Below are positions 1 through 10,722 of a stretch of 64,000 nt of DNA, piece after piece. Position numbers and translations under genes: made by a program. Below the pieces are notes generated by a model, which made no database searches, was not told where the DNA came from, and saw only the letters and a program-made list of their open reading frames with translations. The stretch is from positions 124,001 to 188,000 of the forward strand of contig NZ_VJWL01000002.1 of the NCBI RefSeq assembly GCF_007096385.1. The letters run 5' to 3'. The stretch's first letter is position 1; each line of letters opens with the position of its first letter. The stretch is from Aliidiomarina halalkaliphila (GTDB lineage Bacteria > Pseudomonadota > Gammaproteobacteria > Enterobacterales > Alteromonadaceae).

Positions 1-35
1 GCAAAGCGCAAGTAAAACCATTGGGGATTCTGTCC

Positions 36-1043
36 TTAGTGACCGGTCACTTTCTCTGCAATCACTTGGAACAAATCACCTTCGCCAAGTTGATAAGCAG
101 TCACGTTCCCTAACGTTGTATCTGCAATGTTCTTCAATGCCTCACGGGTAAAGAATCCTTGGTGACCTGTGATTAACACATTGGGGAATGTGAGTAAGCG
201 CATAAAGACATCGTCTTGAATCACTTCCGAGGACAGATCTGAGAAAAACAAGTCGCCTTCCTCTTCGTAAACATCGAGCCCAAGCGCACCGAGTTGACCC
301 GACTTTAATGCTTGAATGGCGGCTTTCGTATCCACCATTTTCCCGCGACTCGTGTTAATCAGCATGAGTCCTTTTTTACAGGCGTTGAGAACGTCCCCAT
401 TAATGAGATGATGTGTCGCAGGAGTGAGGGGGCAATGTAAGGATAGAATATCTACCTGCGGAATCATTTCTGCAAAAGAGACGACCTTAAACTCGCGTTG
501 CACTTCGGGGCTTGGATCCGGATCGCTAATTAGCACCTGGCAGCCCATGGCCCGCATAATACGAGCAAAAATCTCACCAATTTTCCCGGCTCCGACAACG
601 CCAATGGTTTTACCGGCGAGGTCAAATCCAAGCAGGCCATCAAGAGCAAAGTTGCCCTCGCGCACGCGGTTGTAGGCACGGTGGGTTTTCCTATTGAGAG
701 TGAGAATCAGGGCGAGGGCATGCTCTGCGACCGCATGGGGAGAATAGGCGGGTACACGTGCAACGGTAATGCCTAATTGCTCTGCGGCGACTAGATCCAC
801 GTTATTAAAGCCGGCACAACGGAGGACGATCAACTCCGTCCCACCTGCCTTTAGCAACTCGAGCACTGACCTGTTTACGATATCGTTCACAAACACGCAT
901 ACAGCAGCAAAGCCTTGGGCAAGCTTTGCGCTGTCCTGATTAAGCGGAAGCTCAAAGAATGTCATATCGTGGGCGTGACCTACATTGGCCTGACAAAAGG
1001 AATTGCGGTCGTAGGTCTTGCTGCTAAAAAATGCGATCTTCAT
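36..1043 (-). CDS. ldhA: D-lactate dehydrogenase (2-hydroxyacid dehydrogenase family)
   Basis: Predicted cytoplasmic NAD-dependent enzyme interconverting pyruvate and D-lactate. The 335-residue protein has the normal length for fermentative D-LDH. A substrate-binding domain comes first, then a Rossmann motif GVVGAGKIG at about residues 148-156. The family's catalytic trio is visible: Arg233 in TSRGK, a Glu at 261-262 in DVYEEEGD, and His294 in GHQGF. The ATG at 1043 is preceded by an AGGGA ribosome site and a good sigma-70 promoter (1071-1098), so it appears to be a single-gene transcript. Assignment as D-LDH rather than another 2-hydroxyacid dehydrogenase rests on the overall resemblance to LdhA, including the DVYEEEGDLFF segment. 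Confidence 0.9.
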   Translation of the reverse strand: MKIAFFSSKTYDRNSFCQANVGHAHDMTFFELPLNQDSAKLAQGFAAVCVFVNDIVNRSVLELLKAGGTELIVLRCAGFNNVDLVAAEQLGITVARVPAYSPHAVAEHALALILTLNRKTHRAYNRVREGNFALDGLLGFDLAGKTIGVVGAGKIGEIFARIMRAMGCQVLISDPDPSPEVQREFKVVSFAEMIPQVDILSLHCPLTPATHHLINGDVLNACKKGLMLINTSRGKMVDTKAAIQALKSGQLGALGLDVYEEEGDLFFSDLSSEVIQDDVFMRLLTFPNVLITGHQGFFTREALKNIADTTLGNVTAYQLGEGDLFQVIAEKVTGH

Positions 1044-1070
1044 AGTGGGTCCCTATCCTGTGTTTACACC

Positions 1071-1098
1071 AGTATAGTAGCCAAATGCCCACTGTGAA
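1071..1098 (-). promoter_or_regulatory. Sigma-70 promoter of ldhA
   Basis: On the minus strand a -35 box TTCACA (1093-1098) and a -10 box TATACT (1071-1076) are 16 bases apart; each matches consensus at five of six positions. The predicted transcript starts about 20 bases before the ldhA ATG. Confidence 0.6.
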
Positions 1099-1303
1099 CT
1101 ATTGATCTGAGTTCTAATTCGTTGAAAAAACATGGATTAAGCGACAGAAGCTAAAGAGCTATATAGCTATCTGCTTCAAGGTATCGGGGGTAAGCTGCGG
1201 GGAGCTAGCTTGAGGGAGTTGACGCGCTGGTATGGAGCCAAAGGGGCAGGGCGAAAAGAAAAAGGAATGAACCCGATGAAGGAAAGGGATACCACTATAT
1301 CCA
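1099..1303. other. Intergenic stretch, ldhA upstream to glyS terminator
   Basis: The gap between ldhA and glyS is about 320 bases. It holds the ldhA promoter at one end and the glyS terminator at the other. In between I see a short palindrome (AGCTATATAGCT, about 1158-1169) but no convincing gene, RNA or copy of the repeat families found elsewhere. Confidence 0.5.
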
Positions 1304-1338
1304 TAAAAAAGCCCCAGTACATGTTGGGTACTGGGGCT
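1304..1338 (-). terminator. Intrinsic terminator of glyQS
   Basis: An 11-bp perfect stem (AGCCCCAGTAC pairing with GTACTGGGGCT) with a 7-base loop is followed on the minus strand by a run of T. It begins about 25 bases after the glyS stop codon. Confidence 0.85.
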
Positions 1339-1362
1339 TTCGCTTGTTCGGTGAAACGGGTG

Positions 1363-3438
1363 CTAGCTCTGCAGTAACGAAATATCTGCGATATTTAAGA
1401 ACTGATTGCGCAGTTGATTAAGCAAGGCGAGCCGGTTTGCCCGTACTGCGTCATCATCGGCGTTTACCATGACTTCATCGAAGAAAGTATCCACTGGCTC
1501 TCGTAGGGTGGCTAGCGCGGTCAGCGCCGCAGCGTAGTCACCAGACTCCGCTGCATGGCTTACTTGCTCACGAATCCCTTGTAGCGCTCCGTACAACGCC
1601 TTTTCCGCTGTTTCTGAGAGCAGGCCTTCATCAATACTGCTATTCACGGATTCCGCTTTGCTCAGAATATTACTCACACGCTTGTTGGCGGCGGCTAACG
1701 CTTCCGCTTGTGGGTGTGAGCGGAACTCAGTGACTGCTTTCACGCGACGGTCGAAATCGAGGGCCACGGTGGGGCGACGGGCCAGCACTGCTTGGATGAC
1801 ATCCACAGGTATTTGTTGGTCTTGATACCAGGCACGGAAGCGTCCCAATAAGAAATCAACCACTTGGTCTTGTACTTCGCTCGGTTTTGTTACCAAGGTG
1901 CCATAAGACTCGATCGCCGTTTTTACCAGCATGTTTAAATCGAGGTTCAGTTGCTTCTCAACTAGAATGCGGAGCATACCAATGGCGGCACGACGCAAGC
2001 CAAAGGGGTCGCGGTCGCCTTTCGGTGTTTGCCCAATGGCGAAAATACCCACTAAGGTATCGAGTTTATCCGCAAGGGCAACGGCGCAGCCTTCGTGGCT
2101 TACCGGCAGCTCATCGCCAGCAAAGCGTGGTCGATAATGGGCTTCGATGGCTTCAGCTACCACCTCACTTTCCCCGTCATGGCGGGCATAGTGCATGCCC
2201 ATCACACCTTGCACCTCAGGGAATTCCATCACCATATTTGAGACTAAGTCGGCTTTGGCTAGTAACCCGGCGCGTTCTGCTGCGTTAGCATCGGCATGTA
2301 ATGCGCCCGCAATCGCTTTCGCGTTGGCAGCAATTCGTCGGGCTTTATCGCCGATAGAACCCAGTTCTTTTTGGAATAGCACCGAATCAAGTTTGCCAAT
2401 ACGGTCCGCCAGCGGGGTTTTCTTATCGGTTTCAAAGAAGAACTGTGCATCCGCCAAACGCGGACGAATTACTTTCTCATTACCTGAAGTGACCTGAACG
2501 GGGTCACTGCTTTGGATATTGCTAATAAAAATAAAGCGGGGTAGCAAATTATTCTGGGTATCAACCAATGGGAAATATCGCTGATCATCCTTCATGGTAT
2601 AAATCAGCGCTTCTTTTGGTACCGCTAAAAACGACGCATCAAACCCAGCTACCATGGCCACGGGATACTCTACTAATGAGGTCACCTCGTCGACCAAATC
2701 TTCATCCCATACCGGAATTCCGCTCTCTTGCTCGGCCAACTCAATAACTGACTGTTGAATCATGGCTTTACGTTCGGCAAAGTCGGCGATCACGTGGGCA
2801 TCACGCAGTACATCCGCGTATTGCTTGGCGTGAGGCACCGTAACATCCGTTGAATGATGAAAACGATGTCCGGTCACCTTATTTGAACTTTGAATGCCAA
2901 ATAGCTCCGCCGGTACCACTTGTTGGCCCAATAACACCGTAAGGCGATGCAGAGGACGGATAAACTGATGGCTGCCTGAACCCCAGCGCATGGTCTTAGG
3001 AATCGGCAGCTGTTTCACCGCCGTTTCAATCATGCCTTGTACGAGCTCTGTTAAAGACTTTCCTTTGACGGTGGCTTCATACATGAGCCATTCGCCCTTG
3101 TCAGTTTTCAGACGTTGGGCGTCGGCCACGTCAATCCCCACGCCGCGAGCCCAACCTTGGGCGGCTTTGGTGGGATTGCCCTCGGCATCGAATGCCGCTT
3201 GCACTGCAGGACCGCGTTTCTCGACCACTTCATCTGCTTGCGCCGTTTGCACGCCTTCAATACACACGGCGAGGCGACGCGGTGATGCAAACGAACGGAC
3301 CTGATCAAAGCTCAGACGCGCAGTTTCAAGTTGGGCAACGATACCTTGGGTAAAGGCATCGCTGAGATGCTTTAATGATTTTGGCGGAAGCTCTTCAGTA
3401 CCGAGCTCGATGAGTAAGTCATTGGTGTCGATGCTCAT
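1363..3438 (-). CDS. glyS: Glycine--tRNA ligase beta subunit
   Basis: Beta subunit of the bacterial alpha2-beta2 glycyl-tRNA synthetase; it supports tRNA recognition while the alpha subunit holds the aminoacylation site. The 691-residue length matches the family, and the protein opens with the typical [13 protein letters not shown] segment. The central [13 protein letters not shown] motif and the C-terminal anticodon-binding (DALR-like) region are present. It overlaps glyQ by four bases (ATGA at 3435-3438), so the two are translationally coupled, giving equal subunit amounts. In marine Alteromonadales glyQS usually lies close to gyrB and dnaA. Confidence 0.97.
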   Translation of the reverse strand: MSIDTNDLLIELGTEELPPKSLKHLSDAFTQGIVAQLETARLSFDQVRSFASPRRLAVCIEGVQTAQADEVVEKRGPAVQAAFDAEGNPTKAAQGWARGVGIDVADAQRLKTDKGEWLMYEATVKGKSLTELVQGMIETAVKQLPIPKTMRWGSGSHQFIRPLHRLTVLLGQQVVPAELFGIQSSNKVTGHRFHHSTDVTVPHAKQYADVLRDAHVIADFAERKAMIQQSVIELAEQESGIPVWDEDLVDEVTSLVEYPVAMVAGFDASFLAVPKEALIYTMKDDQRYFPLVDTQNNLLPRFIFISNIQSSDPVQVTSGNEKVIRPRLADAQFFFETDKKTPLADRIGKLDSVLFQKELGSIGDKARRIAANAKAIAGALHADANAAERAGLLAKADLVSNMVMEFPEVQGVMGMHYARHDGESEVVAEAIEAHYRPRFAGDELPVSHEGCAVALADKLDTLVGIFAIGQTPKGDRDPFGLRRAAIGMLRILVEKQLNLDLNMLVKTAIESYGTLVTKPSEVQDQVVDFLLGRFRAWYQDQQIPVDVIQAVLARRPTVALDFDRRVKAVTEFRSHPQAEALAAANKRVSNILSKAESVNSSIDEGLLSETAEKALYGALQGIREQVSHAAESGDYAAALTALATLREPVDTFFDEVMVNADDDAVRANRLALLNQLRNQFLNIADISLLQS

Positions 3439-4352
3439 GCCGAAGTGCCTCCCTGTTTGTCGGCCAAAGGAAATCCAAGCGCTTCTCGTGCTGCAAAATA
3501 AGCTTCAGCACAGGCTTTTGCCATGGTACGTACGCGCAAAATATAGCGCTGACGTTCGGTAACGGAAATGGCGTGGCGGGCGTCCAGTAGGTTAAATGCA
3601 TGGGATGCGCGCATCACCTGCTCATAGGCAGGTAAGGGCAGGTTGTTGGCAATCAACAGTTCACATTCCTTCTCACAGGAATCAAAGCGCGCAAACAGGA
3701 CGTCGACATCTGCATATTCAAAGTTATACGCCGATTGCTCCACTTCGTTTTGATGGAAAACGTCGCGGTAGTAAATGGTTCCGCGCGGTCCAGTCGTCCA
3801 GACTAAATCATAGATGCTATCGACGCCTTGGATATACATGGCCAAACGCTCAAGGCCATAGGTAATTTCGCCGGCGACCGGTTTGCATTCGAGTCCGCCC
3901 ACTTGCTGAAAATAGGTAAATTGGGTGACTTCCATACCATTCAGCCAAACTTCCCAGCCTAAGCCCCAAGCGCCCAGGGTAGGTGATTCCCAATTGTCTT
4001 CCACAAAGCGGATGTCGTGAACTAGCGGATCAAAACCGAGCATCTTCAAGGATCCCAAATACAGCTCCTGAATATCATCGGGAGAAGGTTTCATCAGCAC
4101 TTGGAACTGGTAATAATGCTGTAAGCGGTTTGGGTTTTCGCCGTAGCGACCATCGGTTGGGCGGCGGCACGGTTGCACATAGGCAAAGCTCGCAGGCTCA
4201 GGGCCAATCGAGCGTAAGAATGTCATCGGGTGGAAGGTACCTGCACCCACTTCCATATCCAGCGGCTGCACAATTGCGCATCCTTGTTGAGCCCAATAGT
4301 CTTGCAACGCAAGAATCAGACCCTGAAACGTTTTTACATCAAATTTTTCCAT
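3435..4352 (-). CDS. glyQ: Glycine--tRNA ligase alpha subunit
   Basis: Catalytic subunit that activates glycine with ATP and charges tRNA-Gly. I place the start at 4352, giving 305 residues that begin [14 protein letters not shown], which aligns with the family start; a longer in-frame extension to 4394 lacks family support. Class II synthetase features are visible, including the [18 protein letters not shown] segment. It is divergent from tag with only 98 bases between the start codons, so both promoters must lie in that gap. Confidence 0.97.
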   Translation of the reverse strand: MEKFDVKTFQGLILALQDYWAQQGCAIVQPLDMEVGAGTFHPMTFLRSIGPEPASFAYVQPCRRPTDGRYGENPNRLQHYYQFQVLMKPSPDDIQELYLGSLKMLGFDPLVHDIRFVEDNWESPTLGAWGLGWEVWLNGMEVTQFTYFQQVGGLECKPVAGEITYGLERLAMYIQGVDSIYDLVWTTGPRGTIYYRDVFHQNEVEQSAYNFEYADVDVLFARFDSCEKECELLIANNLPLPAYEQVMRASHAFNLLDARHAISVTERQRYILRVRTMAKACAEAYFAAREALGFPLADKQGGTSA

Positions 4353-4450
4353 GGAGTTCCCACTCAATTCGGCCGAATGTGTGCTTTGAAGCACCCGGGA
4401 TTTGTGTGATTATACCCTGACCACTGCGTCGATTTACAGGGAGAAAAGCT

Positions 4451-5047
4451 GTGAATGCACCGGATCCGACAAGAAATCGCTGTCCTTGGTGTGGCGATGC
4501 ACCAGATTACCAACAATACCACGATGAAGTGTGGGGCAAACCGGTATTTGATGCACAAGAGCTTTTCGCCAAGCTTTGCCTCGACGGGCAACAAGCGGGG
4601 TTAAGTTGGATTACGATTTTGCGCAAACAAAAAGCCTATGAAGCCGCATTTTTTGGGTTTGATCCAAGGCAGCTGTCGGCGATTCAAGGAACGGAGCGTG
4701 AGGCTTTTATTGCGGAACAAATGCAGAACGCTGGCATCGTGCGAAACCGCCTGAAGATCGAATCGATATTTCGTAATGCGGATGCCTACATGGGATTAGT
4801 CGCCCAAGGCATCGATTTTTCTCAGTGGTTATGGCAGTTTATTGGCGGTACACCGAAACAGAATGCGCCGCGCACCATGGCGGATGTGCCCACGGAAACG
4901 TCGGAGTCTCAGGCTATGTCGAAAGCGCTGCGCAAAGCAGGCTTTAACTTTGTCGGGCCAACCATCTGTTATGCCTTTATGCAGGCCGTCGGCATGGTCA
5001 ACGACCATTTACTGGATTGTGATTTTCGCGATACAACAAAACTATAA
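4451..5047 (+). CDS. tag: DNA-3-methyladenine glycosylase I
   Basis: Base-excision repair enzyme removing 3-methyladenine from alkylated DNA. The 198-residue protein begins with GTG and carries the family's zinc-binding N-terminus RCPWCG, then YHDEVWG and LCLDGQQAGLSW with its helix-hairpin-helix-like core. The C-terminal segment GFNFVGPTICYAFMQAVGMVNDH contains the conserved His that completes the zinc site. Its location beside glyQ is conserved in several gammaproteobacteria. It may be co-transcribed with the lipoprotein gene that starts about 30 bases downstream. Confidence 0.95.
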   Translation: MNAPDPTRNRCPWCGDAPDYQQYHDEVWGKPVFDAQELFAKLCLDGQQAGLSWITILRKQKAYEAAFFGFDPRQLSAIQGTEREAFIAEQMQNAGIVRNRLKIESIFRNADAYMGLVAQGIDFSQWLWQFIGGTPKQNAPRTMADVPTETSESQAMSKALRKAGFNFVGPTICYAFMQAVGMVNDHLLDCDFRDTTKL

Positions 5048-5079
5048 ATTTAATGACAATAGGGATAGGGGAAGCGCGC

Positions 5080-6180
5080 ATGATGCGATTAAGTAGTGTG
5101 GTTTTGGTGATGGTGGGGCTGCTCACGGGGTGTGCCAGTGTCATTGAGCGCAAGATGACTACCGATGTGTATAACGTGCGGGGCATGCAGGAGATTACCG
5201 AGCGGTTTGCGGAGAACCAAGGGCGCTACTGTAATCAGGATGGCTGTGCGCATTTTCTCGATTTAACCGGTGAACTGCCCCTCGAAAATTTTAGCTGGCG
5301 GTTAAACCTAAGTTTTCGAGAGGGAGATCGCGATATTGATATATCGGAGGAGGGACGTTTTGAATTTCCTCCAGAAACCGACGCGGATAAGCCTTTGGTG
5401 ATTATTTTTCCCGGTTATGGCACCTCGTCGATGTCGGGGGCTGCGCCATTAGGCATGCATTTTCGTGCGTTAGGCTATCCGGTTCTTGTGAATGCCGGAC
5501 CCACCGAACATCCACCCTTTGAGTTTGGACTTCATGGTCTTTCTGCTTTGGTCGAGTACATCGCTCGCGAATTTCCCGAGCGACCGGTGATCACCGCAGG
5601 GGTTTCGATGGGCGCGCTGGCGGTGACTGAGTTTAATCGTATTCAATCTGAAAGTGGTCACGATGTCCGTGGCACTATTTTAGTGGCGCCTATGTTGGAT
5701 TTTGAAAGCGCCGCAAAAGCCATGTTTTCCGAGATCCGCGACGACCGCTGGATCATGCGTGGCGTGCCCCAACGCAGTTTTGATACGGCACTTCAACGTG
5801 TGCTCGATAGGAGCCCGGTGGAGCGTCACGAATTGCGCTTGGAAAACCGCATTCGATATCTACCGGAGAATAGTTTAATCTTGCTCTCGAACAGCGATTC
5901 CATCGTGCCTTACCAAGAGGTATTGAACCTGTTCGAGCCTTTAAGTGACCTCGAGTTTTCTGAGTACGAGGGCGCTCAACAGCAAATGCTTGAGGCTCAG
6001 TACCTGACACCTCAGAACATAAAACTCCAGCTCTATTATCGTTACCCGCATGTGTTGATGGCGATGAGCACCGAAGAACAACGCATCCGAATTTCCCAAT
6101 GGTTAGGCGAACCCATTGATCATGAGGGTATTCGCCGCACACCGGAAAGCTCAGAGGACATCGGCGAAGGCGTGCACTAG
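5080..6180 (+). CDS. Alpha/beta-hydrolase lipoprotein
   Basis: Predicted outer-membrane or periplasmic lipoprotein with a serine-hydrolase fold; the substrate is not evident. From the start chosen here (5080, preceded by AGGGGAAG) a hydrophobic signal sequence ends in the lipobox LLTGC with Cys at residue 18. The nucleophile elbow GVSMG and an oxyanion-type PGYG segment (IIFPGYGTSS) are visible, consistent with the S33/lysophospholipase-like superfamily. An in-frame ATG at 5053 has no ribosome site and would put extra residues before the signal peptide. It follows tag closely and could share its transcript. Function is inferred from the fold only. Confidence 0.75.
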   Translation: MMRLSSVVLVMVGLLTGCASVIERKMTTDVYNVRGMQEITERFAENQGRYCNQDGCAHFLDLTGELPLENFSWRLNLSFREGDRDIDISEEGRFEFPPETDADKPLVIIFPGYGTSSMSGAAPLGMHFRALGYPVLVNAGPTEHPPFEFGLHGLSALVEYIAREFPERPVITAGVSMGALAVTEFNRIQSESGHDVRGTILVAPMLDFESAAKAMFSEIRDDRWIMRGVPQRSFDTALQRVLDRSPVERHELRLENRIRYLPENSLILLSNSDSIVPYQEVLNLFEPLSDLEFSEYEGAQQQMLEAQYLTPQNIKLQLYYRYPHVLMAMSTEEQRIRISQWLGEPIDHEGIRRTPESSEDIGEGVH

Positions 6181-6190
6181 CGAAAAGGGA

Positions 6191-6206
6191 TGTTCCATGT
6201 GGAACA
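6191..6206. promoter_or_regulatory. parS-like palindrome 1
   Basis: TGTTCCATGTGGAACA lies between the lipoprotein gene and the GNAT gene. It differs from the widespread bacterial ParB-binding site TGTTCCACGTGGAACA at one central base (C to T). A near-identical palindrome lies 6.5 kb away at 12734. Candidate chromosome-partitioning site; the identification is inference from the motif and the oriC-proximal gene context. Confidence 0.5.
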
Positions 6207-6269
6207 TTTGGCGTAGTGTTCGGCAGTCATGCATAAATAAACAGATGAAATATGGGGAATATTTAAGAA

Positions 6270-6752
6270 ATGTTACGAATTGAAGCGGTGGATTATCAGA
6301 ATCCGAGTCATGTAGCGGCTCTACTCAGTATGCTCGATCATTACGCACAGGACCCAATGGGCGGTGGTGATCCGTTGCCCGAAGCGACCCGTGAGAAACT
6401 CGCCGCGGAAATGGCCAAGCGTCCTCATGTATGGAGTCTGCTAGCGTGGAATGATGCGGGCGAGCCGGTGGGCTTGGTCAATTGCGTAGAAGGCTTCTCG
6501 ACCTTTGCCGCGAGCTCTGTGTGCAATATCCATGATATTGCTGTGCGTGCCGGTTACCGCGGGCAAGGTGTGGCTCAGCAATTGCTTGCAGCGGTGGCTG
6601 AGAAAGCGAAAGCCCGTGGCTGCTGTAAGCTTACCTTGGAAGTGCTTGATGGCAATGAGCCGGCCAAGTTGGCCTATCAGAAGTTTGGGTTTAAACCCTA
6701 TGAACTGGATGCCAGTATGGGCAAAGCGGAATTTTGGCAGGCGTATCTATAA
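6270..6752 (+). CDS. GNAT-family N-acetyltransferase
   Basis: Small (160-residue) acetyl-CoA-dependent acetyltransferase. The core fold is recognisable from IHDIAVRAGYRGQGVAQQLL, which holds the acetyl-CoA pyrophosphate-binding R/Q-x-x-G-x-G/A loop, followed by KLTLEVLDGNEPAKLAYQKFGF, the typical last strand and helix of GNAT proteins. The acceptor substrate cannot be told from the sequence. It stands alone in a 90-base upstream gap containing the parS-like palindrome and converges on tusA with only 7 bases between stop codons. Confidence 0.85.
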   Translation: MLRIEAVDYQNPSHVAALLSMLDHYAQDPMGGGDPLPEATREKLAAEMAKRPHVWSLLAWNDAGEPVGLVNCVEGFSTFAASSVCNIHDIAVRAGYRGQGVAQQLLAAVAEKAKARGCCKLTLEVLDGNEPAKLAYQKFGFKPYELDASMGKAEFWQAYL

Positions 6753-6759
6753 CGGCGGT

Positions 6760-7002
6760 TTAGCCGCCTTTTTGGATCAAGTACATATAGGGTGTTTCGT
6801 CGGTTTGGGCGGCGAGTAACTCGTGATCCATAAACCGGCAAAACGAAGGGATATCGCGCTTGGTCGCAGGGTCATCGGCGATCACCAGTAACTTTTCTCC
6901 GCTCGACATATGACGAATCTTACCGCGAATCATCATCACCGGCTCTGGGCAACGTAAGCCAAGGGTGTCGAGTTGGTGTTCTGCGGTTTTAAATGGCGCC
7001 AT
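6760..7002 (-). CDS. tusA: Sulfur carrier protein TusA
   Basis: Small sulfurtransferase that accepts persulfide sulfur from IscS and passes it to the TusBCD/TusE relay for 2-thiouridine formation in tRNA wobble positions. The 80-residue length equals the family norm and the signature [11 protein letters not shown] contains the single active-site Cys. The start at 7002 fits the family; an in-frame extension to 7194 would read back through a terminator and a repeat. A strong hairpin terminator ends only about 30 bases upstream of the start codon, leaving little space for a separate promoter. Confidence 0.95.
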   Translation of the reverse strand: MAPFKTAEHQLDTLGLRCPEPVMMIRGKIRHMSSGEKLLVIADDPATKRDIPSFCRFMDHELLAAQTDETPYMYLIQKGG

Positions 7003-7030
7003 AATGGTACATCTCTCTAGACAGCGAACG

Positions 7031-7066
7031 AAAAAGCCAGTGCTGGGTTCAGCACTGGCTTTATTA
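7031..7066 (-). terminator. Terminator after fadBA, just upstream of tusA
   Basis: Perfect 11-bp stem AGCCAGTGCTG / CAGCACTGGCT with a 4-base loop, followed on the minus strand by five T residues. The plus strand has a weaker T run. It should end fadBA transcription and insulate or attenuate tusA, whose ATG is about 30 bases further on. Confidence 0.8.
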
Positions 7067-7142
7067 TAACCCGTGTTCGGTTGCGGGCAACCAAGGCGGC
7101 TTACTCTGTTCCTAACGTATTCCGTCGGGTTGCCTCTGGCCT

Positions 7143-7277
7143 GGTGATGGGATAAGTCCTGTGGGGGTGTGCGCGGCAGGGAAGCCGCGCCCAAGCCCTC
7201 AAGGATGAGTTAACGGCGACCCCCACAGGGCTTTCCCATCGCCGTGCCCACGAAGCCCGGCCAACGCGATGCGTTGG
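7143..7277. repeat. Composite intergenic repeat, copy A
   Basis: Long imperfect inverted repeat: the left arm (7143-7168) pairs with the right arm (7219-7243) with few mismatches. Between them is a hairpin GCGCGGC-AGGGAA-GCCGCGC (7171-7190) and a spacer resembling CCAAGCC...GGAT...ACGGCG. A second palindrome CCAACGCGATGCGTTGG (7261-7277) ends one base before the fadA stop codon. The same architecture recurs at 38177-38338, showing this is a dispersed element and not a simple terminator. Confidence 0.7.
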
Positions 7278-8459
<1,182 letters not shown>

Positions 8460-10601
8460 TTAGCTTTTAAAGTAAGATTCGCCGTTTTTGGCTTTCTCAC
8501 GTAAACCGTCAGTGACCTGATACATTTCACCCAGATCGGCGTATTTGTCGGCTAACTCAATGAATTTGTTTAAGCCCACGGTTTCCAAGTAACGGAAGGG
8601 GCCACCACGGAATGGCGGGAAGCCGAGGCCGTAAATCAATGCGATATCTGCTTCCTCAGCGCTATCGACGATGCCTTCTTCCAGACAACGAATCATTTCG
8701 TTGACCATTGGGATCATGCAGCGGGCGATAATTTCATCTTTCTCCGCAGAGGCTTCTTTTTTGCCAATAATGTCGTAAACGTCAGGGTTCACCACTTTCT
8801 TCGGGCGGCCTTTTTTATCGACACTGTACTCGTAGAAACCTTTGCCATTTTTCTGACCGTAGCGCTCGTTCTTCGCTAACTGGGCAATAGCGCCGTTGTC
8901 GTCACGGGCCATGCGGGTTGGGAAGCCTTCCGCCATCACATGCGTGGCGTGATCGGCGGTATCAAGGCCAACTACATCGCACAAATACGCTGGGCCCATC
9001 GGCCAACCAAATTCTTTCTCCATCACTTTGTCGATGCCTGGGAAGTCGACGCCATCGTCGAGCAGCAAGCTAAAGCCGGCAAAGTAGGGGAAGAGTACAC
9101 GGTTTACCAAGAAGCCCGGGCAATCGTTGACCACGATGGGGGTTTTGCCCATGCGCATCGCGTACGCAGTCACCGCGGCGATGGTGTCGTCTGAGGTATG
9201 TTTGCCACGGATAATTTCTACCAACGGCATTTTGTGCACTGGATTAAAGAAGTGCATGCCGCAGAAGCGGCTCGGGTCTTGTAGGTTTTCTGCCAGCTTA
9301 TCGATGGAAATGGTGGAGGTGTTCGACGTAATAATGGCGTCTTTGCTCACCACTTTTTCGACTTCCGCCAATACTGAACCCTTGATTTTCGGATTCTCAA
9401 CCACGGCTTCAACGATGATATCCACATCGGCAAGTTCGCTGTTGTTCAGTGTTGGTGTGATTGATGTAAGGGTTTTTGCGACGACTTTCTGATTGATCTT
9501 GCCGCGCTCTAAGCCCTTACCCAGAATTTTCGAGGCTTCTGCTAAGCCTAAATCTAACGCTTCGCGACGAATATCTTTCATCACCACAGGCACGCCTTTG
9601 ACAGCGCTTTGGTAGGCGATACCGCCCCCCATAATGCCCGCACCTAATACGCCCGCGCGCTTAATCTCTTTGCTAGCAGATTTAGCCGCTTTCTTGCTCT
9701 TACCTTTCACCACTTGATCGGCAAGGAAGATACCCACTTGCGCTCGAGCCGCATCGGTTTGAGTGAGTTTTACAAACAGCTCGTTTTCGATATTCAGCGC
9801 TTCGTCACGCGCTAAACCAGCACCACGCTCAGTCACTTCCACTGCCGCATGAGGGGCAGGGTAATGCTTACCGGCTTTCGCCCAAACGAAGCCTTTGGCG
9901 GTGCTAAACGACATCAGCTTCTCAGTGTCGTTTGCTTTAAGTGGTTCTAATTTTGGCTGACGCTTGGCTTTCCAATCCAGATCACCGGCAATTGCGTCGC
10001 GCAACATTACTAGCGCGCCTTCTTTTAGGCGATCTGATTTCACAACGGCGTCGACCAAACCGATAGCCAGTGCTTTTTCAGGTTTATGATTGGCACCTGT
10101 GGTGATGGCTTCCATGGCGTTATCAGGACCAATCACCCGCGGTAAACGCACGGTGCCGCCAAAACCAGGAATCAGGCCGAGCTTCACTTCAGGTAAACCA
10201 ATAACGGCGGTTTCGTCGGCGATGCGGTAATCACAGGCAAGGATGGCTTCACAACCACCGCCTAAAGCAAAACCATTCACGGCGGCAATGCTAGGAACGG
10301 GGAGATCTTCGAGCTTATCGAAAACGCGTGATGCCATGTGCACCCACTTTTTCGTTTTCTCAACATCGGCAAATAAGGTGAGAAATTCGGTAATATCAGC
10401 GCCGACAATAAAGGTTGGCTTGCTGCTGCGAACCAAAACTCCTTTTAAATCAGCATTCGCCGCTAATGCGTCGAGTGCATCACTGAACTCATTCAGTGTT
10501 TTTTCGTCAAACTTGTTAACTGAACCAGGGGCGTCGAACAGAAGTTCAGCGATACCGGGCTCGATAAAGTCAACATGAAGGTTAGTACCTTGGTAGATCA
10601 T
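8460..10601 (-). CDS. fadB: Multifunctional fatty acid oxidation complex subunit alpha, FadB
   Basis: Alpha subunit with enoyl-CoA hydratase/isomerase activity in the N-terminal third and 3-hydroxyacyl-CoA dehydrogenase in the rest. The chosen start (10601, 713 residues, [12 protein letters not shown]) aligns with E. coli FadB and has a GGGAGA ribosome site; the upstream extension to 10658 lacks family support. The crotonase motif FALGGGCEA with its Glu and [14 protein letters not shown] are present, as is the NAD-binding [10 protein letters not shown] near residue 320 and the dehydrogenase segment [15 protein letters not shown]. First gene of fadBA, divergent from slt; the shared 121-base promoter region carries an inverted repeat at 10657-10691. 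Confidence 0.97.
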   Translation of the reverse strand: MIYQGTNLHVDFIEPGIAELLFDAPGSVNKFDEKTLNEFSDALDALAANADLKGVLVRSSKPTFIVGADITEFLTLFADVEKTKKWVHMASRVFDKLEDLPVPSIAAVNGFALGGGCEAILACDYRIADETAVIGLPEVKLGLIPGFGGTVRLPRVIGPDNAMEAITTGANHKPEKALAIGLVDAVVKSDRLKEGALVMLRDAIAGDLDWKAKRQPKLEPLKANDTEKLMSFSTAKGFVWAKAGKHYPAPHAAVEVTERGAGLARDEALNIENELFVKLTQTDAARAQVGIFLADQVVKGKSKKAAKSASKEIKRAGVLGAGIMGGGIAYQSAVKGVPVVMKDIRREALDLGLAEASKILGKGLERGKINQKVVAKTLTSITPTLNNSELADVDIIVEAVVENPKIKGSVLAEVEKVVSKDAIITSNTSTISIDKLAENLQDPSRFCGMHFFNPVHKMPLVEIIRGKHTSDDTIAAVTAYAMRMGKTPIVVNDCPGFLVNRVLFPYFAGFSLLLDDGVDFPGIDKVMEKEFGWPMGPAYLCDVVGLDTADHATHVMAEGFPTRMARDDNGAIAQLAKNERYGQKNGKGFYEYSVDKKGRPKKVVNPDVYDIIGKKEASAEKDEIIARCMIPMVNEMIRCLEEGIVDSAEEADIALIYGLGFPPFRGGPFRYLETVGLNKFIELADKYADLGEMYQVTDGLREKAKNGESYFKS

Positions 10602-10656
10602 CTGTGGTCTCCCGAGACTGGTTGGCAGAGCTCGTCTCTGCAAACACTCAAGTTTC

Positions 10657-10691
10657 ACTCTTGTGCCTATGTGCTAATGTGATACAAGAGT
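10657..10691. promoter_or_regulatory. Inverted repeat in the fadB/slt divergent promoter region
   Basis: Perfect 8-bp arms ACTCTTGT and ACAAGAGT are separated by 19 bases in the gap between fadB and slt. Position suggests a regulator-binding site, but it does not match the FadR or PsrA consensus I know, so its role is a guess. Confidence 0.3.
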
Positions 10692-10722
10692 ATGGCAAAA
10701 CTGTGGCAGTAATCATCCCATA

